A stretch of 64,000 nucleotides of DNA. Origin: Crambe crambe (taxonomy: Eukaryota > Porifera > Demospongiae > Poecilosclerida > Crambeidae). The notes under the pieces were generated by a model. It did not search any database, was not told the origin of the DNA, and saw only the letters and a program-made list of their open reading frames with translations. The DNA lies in assembly GCA_963924555.1 (NCBI GenBank), contig OZ004589.1:4588001-4652000 (forward strand), in the 5' to 3' direction. The translations under genes were made by a program, and so were the position numbers. Positions 1-10,974 of this stretch are shown piece by piece (the stretch's first letter is position 1; the number at the start of each line of letters is the position of its first letter).

Positions 1-32
1 TGGGAGCTTCATATACTTTAGGCTTAATCTTT

Positions 33-433
33 GCATAGGCGGAGGAACATAAATTTACCTGGGGGGGGGGGGGCACCATGCATACCCGACAATAGTTATA
101 AAAAACAAGAGTCATAATTCTGTCAACACAAACAAGTTATATATGTAGCTAACAGTAATAGATACCAAAATAATTCTTCCTATGTTCATTTAGTTCAATA
201 AATTCTTTTGCTACTTGGTAAACCTCAATTTTGTCCGTCATATCTTTATGAGTGATTTTCATGTTTGCATATTAATTGTCAATAGAGTTGAAAATGTTTC
301 ACTTTGCACATGCAGTCATGTATAATTGTCTCCTACAATGACAAATACTGTAGTTGAATGAAATCTGGGGGGGGGCCAAAATTATAAGTCTAAAAATCTG
401 GGGGGGGGGGGGGCAGGGTTCCTCCACCTATGC
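33..433. repeat. G-rich MITE with short inverted ends
   Basis: The ends are inverted copies: GCATAGGCGGAGGAAC on the left and its near reverse complement (GTTCCTCCACCTATGC) on the right. Runs of 7 to 13 G lie just inside the ends and near position 365. No coding capacity is seen. The short terminal repeats and small size fit a non-autonomous DNA transposon; the superfamily is not resolved because no clear target duplication is visible. Confidence 0.5.
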
Positions 434-471
434 TTTGTGTACATGGTTATCAATCTTTTGAAATCCTAGCA

Positions 472-582
472 CATTGAAGGTGTTCTGTCTTCAAGTAGGA
501 GGGAAGTTAGCTATTTTGGAGTCATGAAAGAAAATATTAGTCCAATGGGGCAATCCATGCCATCCCTACTTAGAGAGTATAC
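472..582. repeat. Dispersed repeat fragment, second copy at 42538-42670
   Basis: This stretch matches 42538-42670 with scattered changes (shared words such as ACATTGAAGGTGTTC and AGTCCAATGGGGC). Its right end, CCATCCCTACTTAGAGAGT, also ends the repeat units at 61.2-61.7 kb, so it is probably an edge of the same mobile-element group. The rest of 583-1229 holds no gene I can support. Confidence 0.45.
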
Positions 583-1229
583 TGTCTTACTCTAGCTGAT
601 ACCATAGACAATGAAGATAACATCAGATCCCATAAGTATAACACCCTATTATAATTATAGTACCAGTAAGCCATGTACTGCAGGATCATACATAACACGT
701 AAAAAAAATTAATACCATGCCGACCTGAGGTAATGTCTGAGTCCACAGTCACTATACTATCAGTCTCATGCAGCATCACTACTACCACTACATCTTGTGG
801 TGATCCCTTTGTGTTGATCATTGATAGAAGGAAGATACTTTGAGAATATTACAGCTAGAAGAAGAAACTTGAAAATAGAAGCATTACTAATCATACACCC
901 AGTGTTCTTCTTCAGCAGCCTGTTGAAATTCTATACGTTCTGTCTGCATGACATTATTATAAGTCATGCATGCACTCTCCAATACATGATTATAAAACCT
1001 ATACTGGATTGTGGCTGATGCATGACTGGCTTCTGTTGTTGAGTTGTGGCCACAGTAGTCTGTGGGAGGGAGAGGCCCAGGAGTGGTAGTAACAGTAGTA
1101 CATAATTATAATAAAAATTATAGCTGATTATCAGTGATGATACTTATCATGTGTACAGTAGCTAGCTAGCTAGTTCATTGTTTATTTTATTCATAGATCT
1201 GAATGTCAGTTATTGATAGTTTCTTTTTC

Positions 1230-2664
1230 TCAGTCTGTGCATGGCAGAATCCGTGAGTATGCATCACTACGAGTGTGGCTCATTCTTGACGCTGAGGCTG
1301 AGCCACGATATCTTTGATGGATGTTCAGCAATGTCCATTTTTCTGCGCATGCATGTATGCATTAAAGCCATGTAACTACCAACCATAGCTAAACTTACTT
1401 TTTAAATCTTTTCAGCACAATGATCATAATTCCAATGCATAGTGCTATGGTTAACTCTATAGCTACAGTGCAGCCAACAATAACGAAACCAGCAAGATCT
1501 ATAACACCATCATCAATAGTGAATTTGTCTCTGTCAGTTGTACTTGTGCATTCAGCATCATCAAATGTGGAGATGATTGGTTCACATGTTTTATCAATGT
1601 TGAGTTGCACACCTTGAATGAGGATGGACTGAGTAGAGTTTATCCATCGCTGAATAAAAGTCAGTAGTTGTCCTGCTGTGGTCCGTAATGTCCTCTTGAT
1701 GTGTGCCCTGTAGGTCACATGATGAGGAGACTGAGGAATGAAACATAGAAACTGTTCCATTGCTATGTGGGATGCAGTAAAACAACATCCACAAGCTTGC
1801 TGCACTTCCTGGACCAACAGGTCTGTGATATATCTGAGTTTGAATAGTGTGTTAGTCCCCCTCCACTGAATGCAGTCATAGACTCCACTTAGTCGAAGCT
1901 GGAACAGTGAGTCTGGGATTTATCATGCAATGTCACGTCATTTATTAGGCTACATATTTAGCTAGATAGTTAATACAATTACCTTCTTTACTGTTATGTG
2001 AAATGGAGAAAGCGATTGAGGTTTGAGGATTTGTAGTGGGTGATAATTGAGGAGTTGTAGTGGGTGATGATGTGGTGGTGGTATCTGAAAAGAAAAAAAA
2101 ATGGTCCAGCTGAATATACAGTACTATGGTGTTGACAAGGACATAATTATTATTGAGGCAAAGGGGACCTCTTGCAGAGCTTAAGGTTGCAGGGGTGTGT
2201 TCACTCATGAATTATTCATGAGCAAACACATAATCATGAACGAACACGCCCCCGCCACAGTGATTATATCATATACAAATAAAAGACAAAAACCTAAACA
2301 TGGAAAAAAAAAAGCTACAGCTGCAGGTATTTTTTCATACTCCAAACGGGTGTGACAAACACTGGAACCATAAATAATTCTCTCTGAAGCATCATTGTGA
2401 AAAAGTGAAAAAGGATTGTAGCACCAGTTGCCACACCACCTGTCATGAGAATTATAAACTAGCTACTCCTACACTTAGCCTCATGAAATCTATAAGAACA
2501 CAATCAATAAGCTAGTTGATGTCATTGCTATAACTATTAGCTATGTAAACTACATTTGGATACAAAATTTTATACTCACTTTCTCCACATTCTGATAAAA
2601 CAGTATGTACAAAGGAGTTCAAAACCATTAAAATGGTCACAATCCATTGGTATTGTCCTTCCAT
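1230..2664 (-). CDS. Leader-stalk-SEA-like-TM membrane protein, Ig-less family member
   Basis: Four exons are proposed. Exon 1 (2664-2580) is a signal peptide starting MEGQYQWIVTILMVLNSF. Exon 2 (2084-1983) is a Thr/Ser/Pro stalk rich in TTTT and SPTT. Exon 3 (1912-1399) carries the SEA-like domain, with CGC, HHVTYRA, QLLTFIQRW and FDDAEC blocks, then a transmembrane helix ending in KRFKK. Exon 4 (about 1342-1230) is a tail fossil. Exons 1 and 2 end in phase 1 and exon 3 in phase 2, exactly as in the paralogue at 19.7-23.5 kb. No Ig exon is visible between leader and stalk, unlike the paralogues at 5.1 and 25.0 kb. In the tail, DNA similarity to the intact paralogue (GSAS, then ILP) lies one frame away from the spliced frame, which would stop after about 25 residues. 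It may be a functional short form or a decaying gene. Confidence 0.6.
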
Positions 2665-2814
2665 GGAGAGATATACTTGCTCAGAATTATTATAGCTAGC
2701 AATCAAAGTATAGCTATAGCTATTATATCTACAAGGTATTCTGCTGATTTTCACAAATCTGATTTATACTAAGATAATAGCTAGCTTAAGTCTCTGAGTC
2801 CAGGAAGAATTCTT

Positions 2815-2850
2815 CACTTCCGTAGCGCGTTCGTGAATGCGTGATAACTA
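2815..2850 (-). promoter_or_regulatory. Conserved upstream block of the leader-exon family
   Basis: Read on the minus strand, CGCATTCACGAACGCGCTAC lies about 160 bp upstream of the leader ATG at 2664. Close versions lie upstream of the leader exons at 5857, 27802 and 42882, in genes whose downstream parts differ. Conservation outside the coding exon suggests a shared promoter. It could also be simple duplication carry-over. Confidence 0.4.
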
Positions 2851-3545
2851 GCTGCGTTGTGGGCCTGCGGCATAGATACTATACTCCGCCCCGGGATTGG
2901 AAACGGGAGATTTCCCGCGGACACTCCGTGTTGGAGGAGAAGTTACGCGCGGAAATAACCTATAAGAATGGCTTAGGAAGCATATTATAGATGAGCTGAA
3001 AGGACAAGGTAAGCTACAGTACTTACATGTAGCTATAAATAACAATCATCATTTAGCAATACAATAAATTTACATCACATGGTCTGTTGCTGAAGGCTTT
3101 TCTAGCAGATGATTCTATCTACTGAAGCTACAATCCACACTATAAAATTTAGCTTTTTTCTTCCCTACATGAAGTCTTTGAAAAGTAACATAAACTATAA
3201 ATTAATGTTGTAGAGTAGCTAAGTGATCAATTATTTTTACCAAGTGCACCTGATATCCTTGATTATAGAAGCAGGTGTCCGAAAAAAAAATCAAAGATAA
3301 AAGTATCAGATGGATAGAACAGTTTATGGATTATCAAAGTTAGAAGACAGAAAGTTCTATCCTTCCCCTATCTGTATCTCCAGTCAAGCTTCAAATACCA
3401 CTTGTGAGGGAATAGACATGCAGGACTGATACCAGCAGCAGAAAACAGACTTATCAAGTCTCAAAAACTAAACAAAAATCACCAAGTGAACATAATACTT
3501 TGAAGTGTTACATGAGTGCCTCAGGAAATAAATAATGCACTTACA
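2851..3545. other. Intergenic, no gene seen
   Basis: A GC-rich patch (2870-2960, with CCGCCCCGGG) lies just upstream of the leader gene and may be part of its promoter region. The remainder is AT-rich with no convincing exon, ORF or RNA gene. Confidence 0.4.
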
Positions 3546-4108
3546 TAGGGTAGGTGTGGGTATTGTGAGTCAGTCCCTATTATGGGTTCACCACTTGATA
3601 AGAATCTACAAGAGTTGATACTTTAGATATGAAAATTTAATCATTTTTTTGGTCTTTTGATCAAATAAAATCATCCAGAAAATGCCTTATTCATGCATAA
3701 CATAATCTTAAATGAGAAGTTTAAAAATGGGTACAATCGTAACCAATCTGAATAAAAAAAGCGCAGGGAAGCAATGATGCCACAAGATGGAGTAAAAAAT
3801 GAATTTTAAAGTAATCTAAGGTTATTATTTTTATTTTGTAGAAATCTTAGCTACATTATCAATTTTTAGAGACAAAAATCAAGCCAGCGACTCATAATTC
3901 ATACCTATGACTCATAATACCTTCCTGAGTATGTTATGTAAGATCATAACTCCTATCTACAAGATGCAATATTTTTATTACTTTCTCCACACATTAGTTC
4001 TACATAATCTATTTTATATCTGGAGCAATTTTCAGGATTCTAAGATAGTCCATTTCCAAGAAAAGAGCAACAATACTTAGCTGACTCATAATACCCACAC
4101 CTACCCTA
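3546..4108. repeat. TA-flanked MITE (Tc1/mariner-like ends)
   Basis: The left end TAGGGTAGGTGTGGGTATT is repeated inverted at the right end (AATACCCACACCTACCCTA), and the match continues into TGAGTCA. Both ends abut TA, as expected for a Tc1/mariner-type target. A second, inverted copy lies at about 9915-10361, sharing the interior words on bases around GCGCAGGGAAGCAATGATG. No transposase remains. Confidence 0.65.
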
Positions 4109-5135
4109 AACACGTTTGATGCTAGAAGTAAACACTGTATCCGTGACCATACAGATATTGGAGGCTATAATGAAAGTGATAAAACTTATTATGTAGTATA
4201 GCTAGTTCACTGATCTTTCACACCAAACATGAGTTTAAGGCACTTTTAGGTAACCAATATTTAGACAGAAAAAAGGGTTGATTTATAATTTAACCAACTT
4301 AGCCACAATAATAACTACTATGAGAGGAATCAGCATCCCTTTTTGCCTATTAATTGTAACAACTGTCAAGTTTCGTAACTAAACTATGAACAGTTACAAT
4401 AATAATGAATAATCGTTCACATTTTCTCAATTTATACATGTGGCTGTTGAGAGCTGACACATACAGATCACAAATTAATCCAGCCTTCTATATAGCCTAG
4501 GCTATAGAGGGTATCTATAATTATCATGATTATTATTTCTATATCCTATAGCTATCTATATCCTATATCCTCTAGGCTAGAGGATATGTCCAATTTTTCA
4601 TGGTGAAATTTTCTCTGAGAATGCTTGAATTAATAGCTATAGCATCTTATATAAAAGTAACACCCTATCACCCACTGTAGTAACACCCTTTAGTGGTTCA
4701 CTCATACACGATTATATAGCTTGGTGTTGTGTATTTTCTCCAACCTATAGCTAAAGTCATGATAAATGCCAACATGTTTCGACAGCCATCTTCAGGGCTG
4801 AACAAAAATCATTACCTTATTGTAACCCAGATGCTTTTTATTTAGGTGACTTTAGGCCTCTATAGCTATAAACAAACTCTATAAGGATGCTTGGTAACAG
4901 TTCTAAGCCAATGTCTCTGTTATTTGTCAGCTTCTATAGTAGCCTGTTGAATCGACTCTCCCTCCTGCATGTTCCACCCCCACATCACACACTACCACTT
5001 CCACCTCTGTTTGCATGATGCATAGAATAGCCTGTATCACCTGAATTGTCACTCACTATATAACTCCTCAAACCTCAATTGCTTTTACCATTCATAAAGG
5101 AGGTGAACAAGACAATGCATAAAATTAATTTGTAG
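4109..5135. other. Intergenic, no gene seen
   Basis: AT-rich, with short local palindromes such as CTATATCCTATAGCTATCTATATCC near 4540-4580. The part next to 5135 (5060-5135) is antisense to the stalk exon of the 1.2-2.7 kb gene, belonging to the inverted segment described under findings. No further exon can be supported. Confidence 0.4.
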
Positions 5136-5857
5136 TTAGCTAGCTAAATATGTAGCTAGAGCTAACATTCCAACAATGATGTAACATTGCATGATATATC
5201 CCATATTCATTGTTCCAACTTGGGATGATATTATCATGAGTGGGGCTGCAGTGGTGTTACCTGAAAAAAAAAAAAAAACAACAAAAAAACAAAACAAGAC
5301 TGATAGCTATTTTGGAGATGAAAATGCTCATTGTCCCCTTGGGGATTGATGTTTTATTAACTATATTAAATTTTTGTGCCATGTACAACACATTTTAAAA
5401 AAAATCCTACCTATCTGAGCTTTGAAAGTGCATATATCAAAATTTCCAGCACCTATTGCACCCAAGCATCCATATTCGCCTGCATACACACTCTGAAAGT
5501 TTGTAAAATTGAGTTCCAAAAAATTTGGACTTATTGACCTCAAGGAACAACTGCAGTCATCGGGGGTTAGAATAGCAGAATATTTAAACCACGCGATTCC
5601 ATTGACACCATTTGCACCGGAGTGTTCACAGAAGACAGTGGCTGAACCTCCTTCAGGGATTATCAGAGGATTGGTGGGTTTTTTGATGAAATCTACAAGA
5701 AAACAATCAAAATGTCATTGGTAGCTATAATTATTGTGAACCACATTTGCAAATATATAATTTTATACTCACTTTCTCCACATGCCGATAAAACTATATG
5801 TACAAAGGAGTTCAAGACCATTAAAATGATCACAATCCATTGGCTTTGTCCTTCCAT
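5136..5857 (-). CDS. Small single-Ig surface protein with hydrophobic C-terminus
   Basis: Three exons with matching phase-1 junctions give 163 residues. Exon 1 (5857-5773) is a signal peptide (MEGQSQWIVIILMVLNSF). Exon 2 (5692-5411, 282 bp) is an Ig-like domain running from FIKKPTNPL through FCEH, GIAWF and GEYGCLG, with extra cysteines (DDCSC) between. Exon 3 (5260-5136) reads NTTAAPLM and ends in a hydrophobic run, IMQCYIIVGMLALATYLAS, directly at the stop. There is no basic cytoplasmic tail, so the end looks like a GPI-attachment signal or a simple anchor; this is inference. Exon 3 is partly made of sequence that is antisense to the 5' end of the SEA-like exon of the paralogue at 1.4 kb. 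The intact reading frame contrasts with the stop-carrying copy at 42.9-44.2 kb. Confidence 0.6.
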
Positions 5858-5999
5858 GGAGAGATAATCATATAGTCCTACTTAAAGGCTTAATTATGAT
5901 TGCTCAGATTATCTATAATCAAAGTATAGCTATATCTACAAGGTATTCTGCTGGCTGATTACTAGCTAGTTAAGTCTGTGAGTCGGTAGCCTTCTTCCA

Positions 6000-6040
6000 C
6001 GATCCGAGTGTTCTCCGTAGCGTGTTAATGAACGCGCGAC
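6000..6040 (-). promoter_or_regulatory. Conserved upstream block of the leader-exon family
   Basis: The minus strand reads CGCGTTCATTAACACGCTAC, followed by GGAGAACACTCGGATCGTGG. It matches the blocks upstream of the other three leader exons and lies about 150 bp upstream of the ATG at 5857. Role as promoter is inferred from position and conservation. Confidence 0.4.
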
Positions 6041-6096
6041 ATAGCTGCGCTGTGCGCATGCGCATATGCGATCTAGCATAATTATGCGCATACTGA

Positions 6097-6155
6097 AACG
6101 TGCATATGAACGTGCATATGAAACGTGCATATCCTCTGAAAAACGTGCATATGAG
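6097..6155 (+). repeat. Short tandem repeat, ACGTGCATATGA units
   Basis: Four imperfect copies of ACGTGCATATGA follow one another, interrupted once by TCCTCTGAAAA. It sits directly upstream of the LINE fragment and downstream (plus sense) of the leader-gene promoter region. No function is evident. Confidence 0.6.
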
Positions 6156-6164
6156 TGTGGCATC

Positions 6165-7346
6165 ATGGGGAAGACATGGAGATTGCTGAGATCCTGGTAC
6201 ACGGCCCCAAAGAGTTGTGTCCCACTCAATGGGAAGACATCCGAACCTCACACCATGGAGTGTGGCCTCCTTCAGGGCTTGGTCCTCTCCCCCACCCTGT
6301 TCCTGCTTGTGCTAGACCCCCTCCTTCAACATCTGGAGAAGAACCAGCTGGATCCGTGTGTGGCTGGGTTATACGTAGGGGGGTTTGCTCATGCAGATTA
6401 TGTACTAGCAGGGACACCCTGGACTCCCAAATTGGAACAGTGGAAGAGTTTGTAGCCACAAATGCTTTATGTTCCAAATGCAAAGAAGCTGCTCCTTGCC
6501 TATCCAATTGCAGAGTCAATTGACTTGTCTGCTGACAGGTCCCAGGACTACCAATATCTTATAGGCACTTGGCAGAGGCAACTGGGGAGAGGGGGAGAGG
6601 GGGGGCACTCTGGGATGAGACGACCAGTACTTCGCATTTATCCATTCAGGAATTGGGTGGTTTCCAGCAGTCCTGCTATTTGGGAGTGAAAACTTGTACA
6701 TGACTGAATCCCTAGCTTGAATCTTTCCAAGCTGAGATTGACCGTCAAATCTTGAAACTGCCCCGACATCACTTTAGCAGGGCTACTAGACTCACTCTGG
6801 AGTGGCCCTCAATGACAGCATGTGTATATACTACAGCGGAAACTCCTCTTCATCCAACGTGCATCCACAAATGAAGAGTCCCTCGGTCATCTATTTCTCA
6901 CTCACCTCATGGGAGTGAAATTCCACTTCAGATTGTAGAAGGGTCAGAGACATGGAACTGCTACTCCCATCCTGTCTAGAGCATACAAGTACCACAACAG
7001 CATGCAGCTGCGGTTGCTAAGGAGTCTAGTTGGATGAAACTCTGGGACGCAGCCCTGGATGGAGGCACAGCCGGCACCACTGCCTTACAGAACCTGTATA
7101 GGGAGCTGACCAGACCCTCATATGGTTCCAGCCCTTGCCCTCGATGTGATATGCAAGTCACTCCTCTCCCATGAATGTGGACAGGATCCTCTCTTGCTCT
7201 GACATCACCAGAACCCGACCGACACTTGTTATAAATCATTTTTATGTTACACCTGAGTAGCCTCCCTCAGTCACCTGACATTTTTTCTTTTTTTCCCTGC
7301 ATATGCCCTTTGGGCTTTACATCGCTAAGATCGATTGATTGATTGA
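6165..7346 (+). pseudogene. 5'-truncated, decayed LINE (non-LTR retrotransposon) fragment
   Basis: Translated pieces in shifting frames match the reverse transcriptase and C-terminal part of a LINE ORF2: ECGLLQGLVLSPTLFLLVLD, then GLYVGGFAHADYVLAG, where the catalytic Asp pair reads DY. Further on come LESFQAEIDRQILKLP and LTLEWP, as in the region after the polymerase in many invertebrate LINEs. The end reads GGGCTTTACATCGCTAAGAT followed by GATT repeats (7331-7346), a typical LINE 3' tail. Frameshifts and stops break every frame and the second catalytic Asp is lost, so it cannot encode an active enzyme. The plus-strand ORFs here are fragments of one element, not genes. Confidence 0.7.
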
Positions 7347-9507
7347 TAGCTCTTATACCATGCACGTATACCCATGCACACTTAGCTTTTTTTTGTACAA
7401 AGTCTTTGATCAGAAAAATAGAATGTGTAAAAGCAAAAATCAGCCAGGTAGCTCGGCTGCTAAGTGCTGATTTCACATCTTTTGCTCCTCAGTCTCTGCC
7501 ACTCTTCTCTTCTAGACAATGAGTCATGACATTAGAGTCAGCTTGGTTGCTTTGCTCACTCACTGAATATCCCCGACCGCCATATATGAACGGATACTGC
7601 AGAGGACAGTCTGGACATTAGCTAATAAAATAAAATTCCACGATGGAAAGATAGGGCAAACCTGCACCAATTAAATATGAACACGAGGGATCAATGGAAT
7701 AATATCATGCAGAGAATCCACCACAAAAGAAACGTCTAAAGATCACTCAACGTCAGGCAATCTCATCGATAACCTATAGCAGCAGAGTAATAGGTCACTA
7801 ACAGCAGGTGCAGTGAATTCCTTTGTCTTGAGAGATGCTAGTGGCACATTCGTGTAGTGTAAGGGCAGAGGAACAACAGACCAAGAAGCAGTCCGACTAA
7901 TTATCTGCACATGTACATTAGACAGATGCTACGTAGATGAATGATATACCAGTGCCATGAAATTCTTTGCTGGAGAAGAAGTAGCTAGGATTGTAGTCTA
8001 TATTGTCAACTGCTTGCAGTGCTGCTGATGTAAAGACACCACAACGCAACTTCGGGGGGCACACAATGCCATCTACCCTAAATTGTTCACAAATTGCTTA
8101 TTATCAGATGTCATATTCAAAAACGGTCACAAGCTGATCTTGGTGCTTTACGTATGTTGGAGTGAGTATAATGACTGTGTTACAGCATTTTGCACTGAAT
8201 GTACCATTGAATGAAAAGGCTTGGCTGAACATTCCTTACTACTTTTGGCATGTGCCAAATGGATTATCATCCATATGATAACAAGCTTTCTTAAGAGCAT
8301 CACCAATATTATTATTGAACGCATTTCTCCCCTACAGATGTGGTATAAGATCAGAAAGCAGCATGATATTCATGATTCTGGCATTTCTAGCTCTGTTGTA
8401 CAATGCTACAAGATACCTATACAATGATAGTTTGCTTCACTGAAGGGCAATCATGTCACATAGCTGGTGCCAATCTGGCTATAAGAGACTTCAAGCTCTA
8501 GTGCAATAATCAACAGTGGCTAGATCACTATCACCTGTACACAGCAGTAGCATTTTCAGTAACCATTAAATAGCTGTTTGAAAGATAATTAACTTATGGG
8601 TAATGACTATCATGTCAAGGGATATTTGTATGCAAATTTACACCTTCAAAAAGTATGGTCCATTATGTGTAGGATTAGGTAATGTGCAAAGTGTCATGGT
8701 TTTATCCCAAAGTGCACATTACTTTTGCTATCATGGTTATCATTCTTGAATATTATTTTTACCTTGTATGTCTTGGGTGGCGGTATATCTATGTTATTCA
8801 CTTGGTTTTCGTCTGTTTATTCATTTGGTATATAGCTATAAGATGTTAGTTGAAGTTAGGGAACCCTCACACACAGCAAGTGGACAATTAAGAGGGAAAG
8901 CCACACTTCTAACTTATTATTCTGTCTTTCACTGCTAAGTGAAAATCATAGTTGATCAAGCACACAAATTACCATCAGATACAGACAGATGTGTGTAGCT
9001 ACATCAGGCCATATCCTTATAGACTCCCAACATCACTTGATCTATAATAGCTGTGTATGAAAAAATATGGGACCCTTCCAGAAAAGGTAATAGTAGCATG
9101 CCTACACAGGCAGTAAGTTCACTAAGAACAGTTTAAATGACTTAAATTCAGTCTTATGCAAGCTAAGGCCTTTATTGAACAAAAAGGTACAGGTGACCTT
9201 GATATTGTAAGTCAGGTAGATTCTATGAACTATTAACACAGTCATGCAGCAGAGAGAATTGGGGCACATAAAGACTATAAGGATCTATCATTAACAGTCC
9301 ACCACATTAAAAAAATTGTGACAAGGTTTTCTTGGTCTGCTAATTCAGTAGCTATAACCATTACCATCACTATCAGAGGTAGTAGCTAATTAGACTATGA
9401 CAGTAATATCTAGTTACATTTTATCCACTCCACCAGGTCTCTCCTCAAATTCAATTTCTAGTCACTCAATCAAACCATCTCTCAACTCAACATGCAACTC
9501 CACTCAC
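7347..9507. other. Intergenic, no gene seen
   Basis: AT-rich with only short chance ORFs. The stretch 7478-7560 (CTTCTCTTCTAGACAATGAG and around) has relatives near 26395-26460 and, inverted, near 41350-41430, so it is a dispersed repeat. No exon or RNA gene can be supported elsewhere. Confidence 0.4.
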
Positions 9508-9690
9508 CAGTAGCCTAAGGTAGCAGCACTTGATCTTCTTGGGTGATTTTGTTTGCCAAATGTAGAACGACTCGGAATTTCGAAGAACTGCAGAAAGTGA
9601 ACCTTTTATAAGCCGCTGCTGCAGTCCAGTCAGGAAATCGGTGCAAGGTCGAGGTAGGAAGTACACCCTTTTGACTCTGATCGAGGTCAT
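9508..9690 (-). CDS. Putative first coding exon of an unrecognised gene
   Basis: On the minus strand an ATG at 9690 opens 61 codons ending in a strong donor (CTACTG then GTGAGT). The translation starts MTSIRVKRVYFLPRPC and contains LTGLQQRLIKGSLSAVLRN and KKIKCCYLRLL. The base composition is richer in CpG than the surroundings, as expected for coding sequence. I do not recognise the family. No downstream exon could be assigned in 7.3-9.4 kb, so this may be a gene remnant or an exon joined across a long intron. Confidence 0.3.
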
Positions 9691-9914
9691 GATTTCATTG
9701 CATGACGTTCCAATAATAATGATGATCACAGGTTAAAATCATCAATCGTAAACGGAAGTGATGCATGAGGGCAATGAATTATGGAGAGTTTATGTAACAA
9801 GATTAGCCTAGAGCCTCTTGTAGCAATGTGCAGCATTTGACACTGAGCAACTTAATCTGAAGTCTTGAACGTAATTAATGAGCCGAGCTCGTGGCTTTGA
9901 AAAGGGCTAGAATA

Positions 9915-10361
9915 TCTTGGAGAATGCTGAGTTATTAGGCTACAGAAGTATGAAAGGTATTGTTGCTCTTTACTTGGAAATGGACTATATCTTAGAATGC
10001 TCTAGATACAAAATAGGTTATGTAGAACTAATAATAAGTGTGGAGAAAGTAATAAAAATATTGCATATTGTAGATAGGAGTTATGATCTTACTCAGGAAG
10101 GTATTATGAGTCAAAGGTAGGCTTGATTTTTGTTTCTAAAAATTGATGATGTGGCTAAGATTTCTACAAAATAAAAATAATAACTTGTAGCATCATTGCT
10201 TCCCTGTGCTTTTTAAAATTGGTCCATTTTTAAAAGTTCTCATTCAAGACTATATTTATAGCTATGCATGAATAAGACATGATCAAAATACCAAAAAAAT
10301 TAAGTTTTCATATCTAAAGTATCGAGTGGTGAACCCATAATAGTACTCACACCTACCCTAG
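9915..10361. repeat. Inverted copy of the 3.5-kb MITE
   Basis: The right end reads TCACACCTACCCTA, and the interior mirrors 3546-4108 in reverse orientation (for example GTATTGTTGCTCTTTACTTG and the GATAGGAGTTATGATCTTAC region). The left terminal repeat is lost or badly diverged. Short ORFs inside are not genes. The following bases to 10967 hold a tandem pair of TGATAGGCTCCA-type units (10549-10618) and no gene. Confidence 0.6.
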
Positions 10362-10974
10362 AAGCTATGACTGCTTGGATGATACATTACTCAAAGGATA
10401 TCGTAAAGCCACACCCCATTACGAAATATGACGCGCGTTACGTTACATCCGTCCGGTCCAGAAAAAATCTGGAGACTCGACCATGCGTGTTTGACCAGAT
10501 CCAAGCAAAAAAAAAAAATAATGAGTGGGCTGGCTCGCGAGACTAGAGCTGATAGGCTCCACTCCACTATCCAATGCTAGAGCAAGTGAGCAGCTGATAG
10601 GCTCCATTCCACTATTCAACTGAGAAACTCCATACATAGAAAGCTGTAGATATCTACCACGAGCACTTAGATAAAGCGCCTACAATCCACTTAGATAAGC
10701 CTAGCTAGCTTGATTACAATTGGAGCACGCGCATTATGCACGCACAGCGCTACTAATTCGGGGACAATTAGCTAGCTAGCTCGCTCGCTGATGATATCAT
10801 GACCTATTGACCTTTCAGGGTTCAGCTACTGCTGCGGATCATCAAAGGAAGTTTTCTGACAGCATTCCTCTCTGCTCACAGGATATGACGTTCATTTATA
10901 CAGCTACTGTCATAGAAGAATGTAGGAGTGCAAACGAAAGTTTGCATCTCATCCAGGGAATAGCTATGCTTTGG

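Noticed and set aside
6066-6701. Several overlapping ORFs on both strands
   Set aside because: They are pieces or shadows of the decayed LINE fragment.
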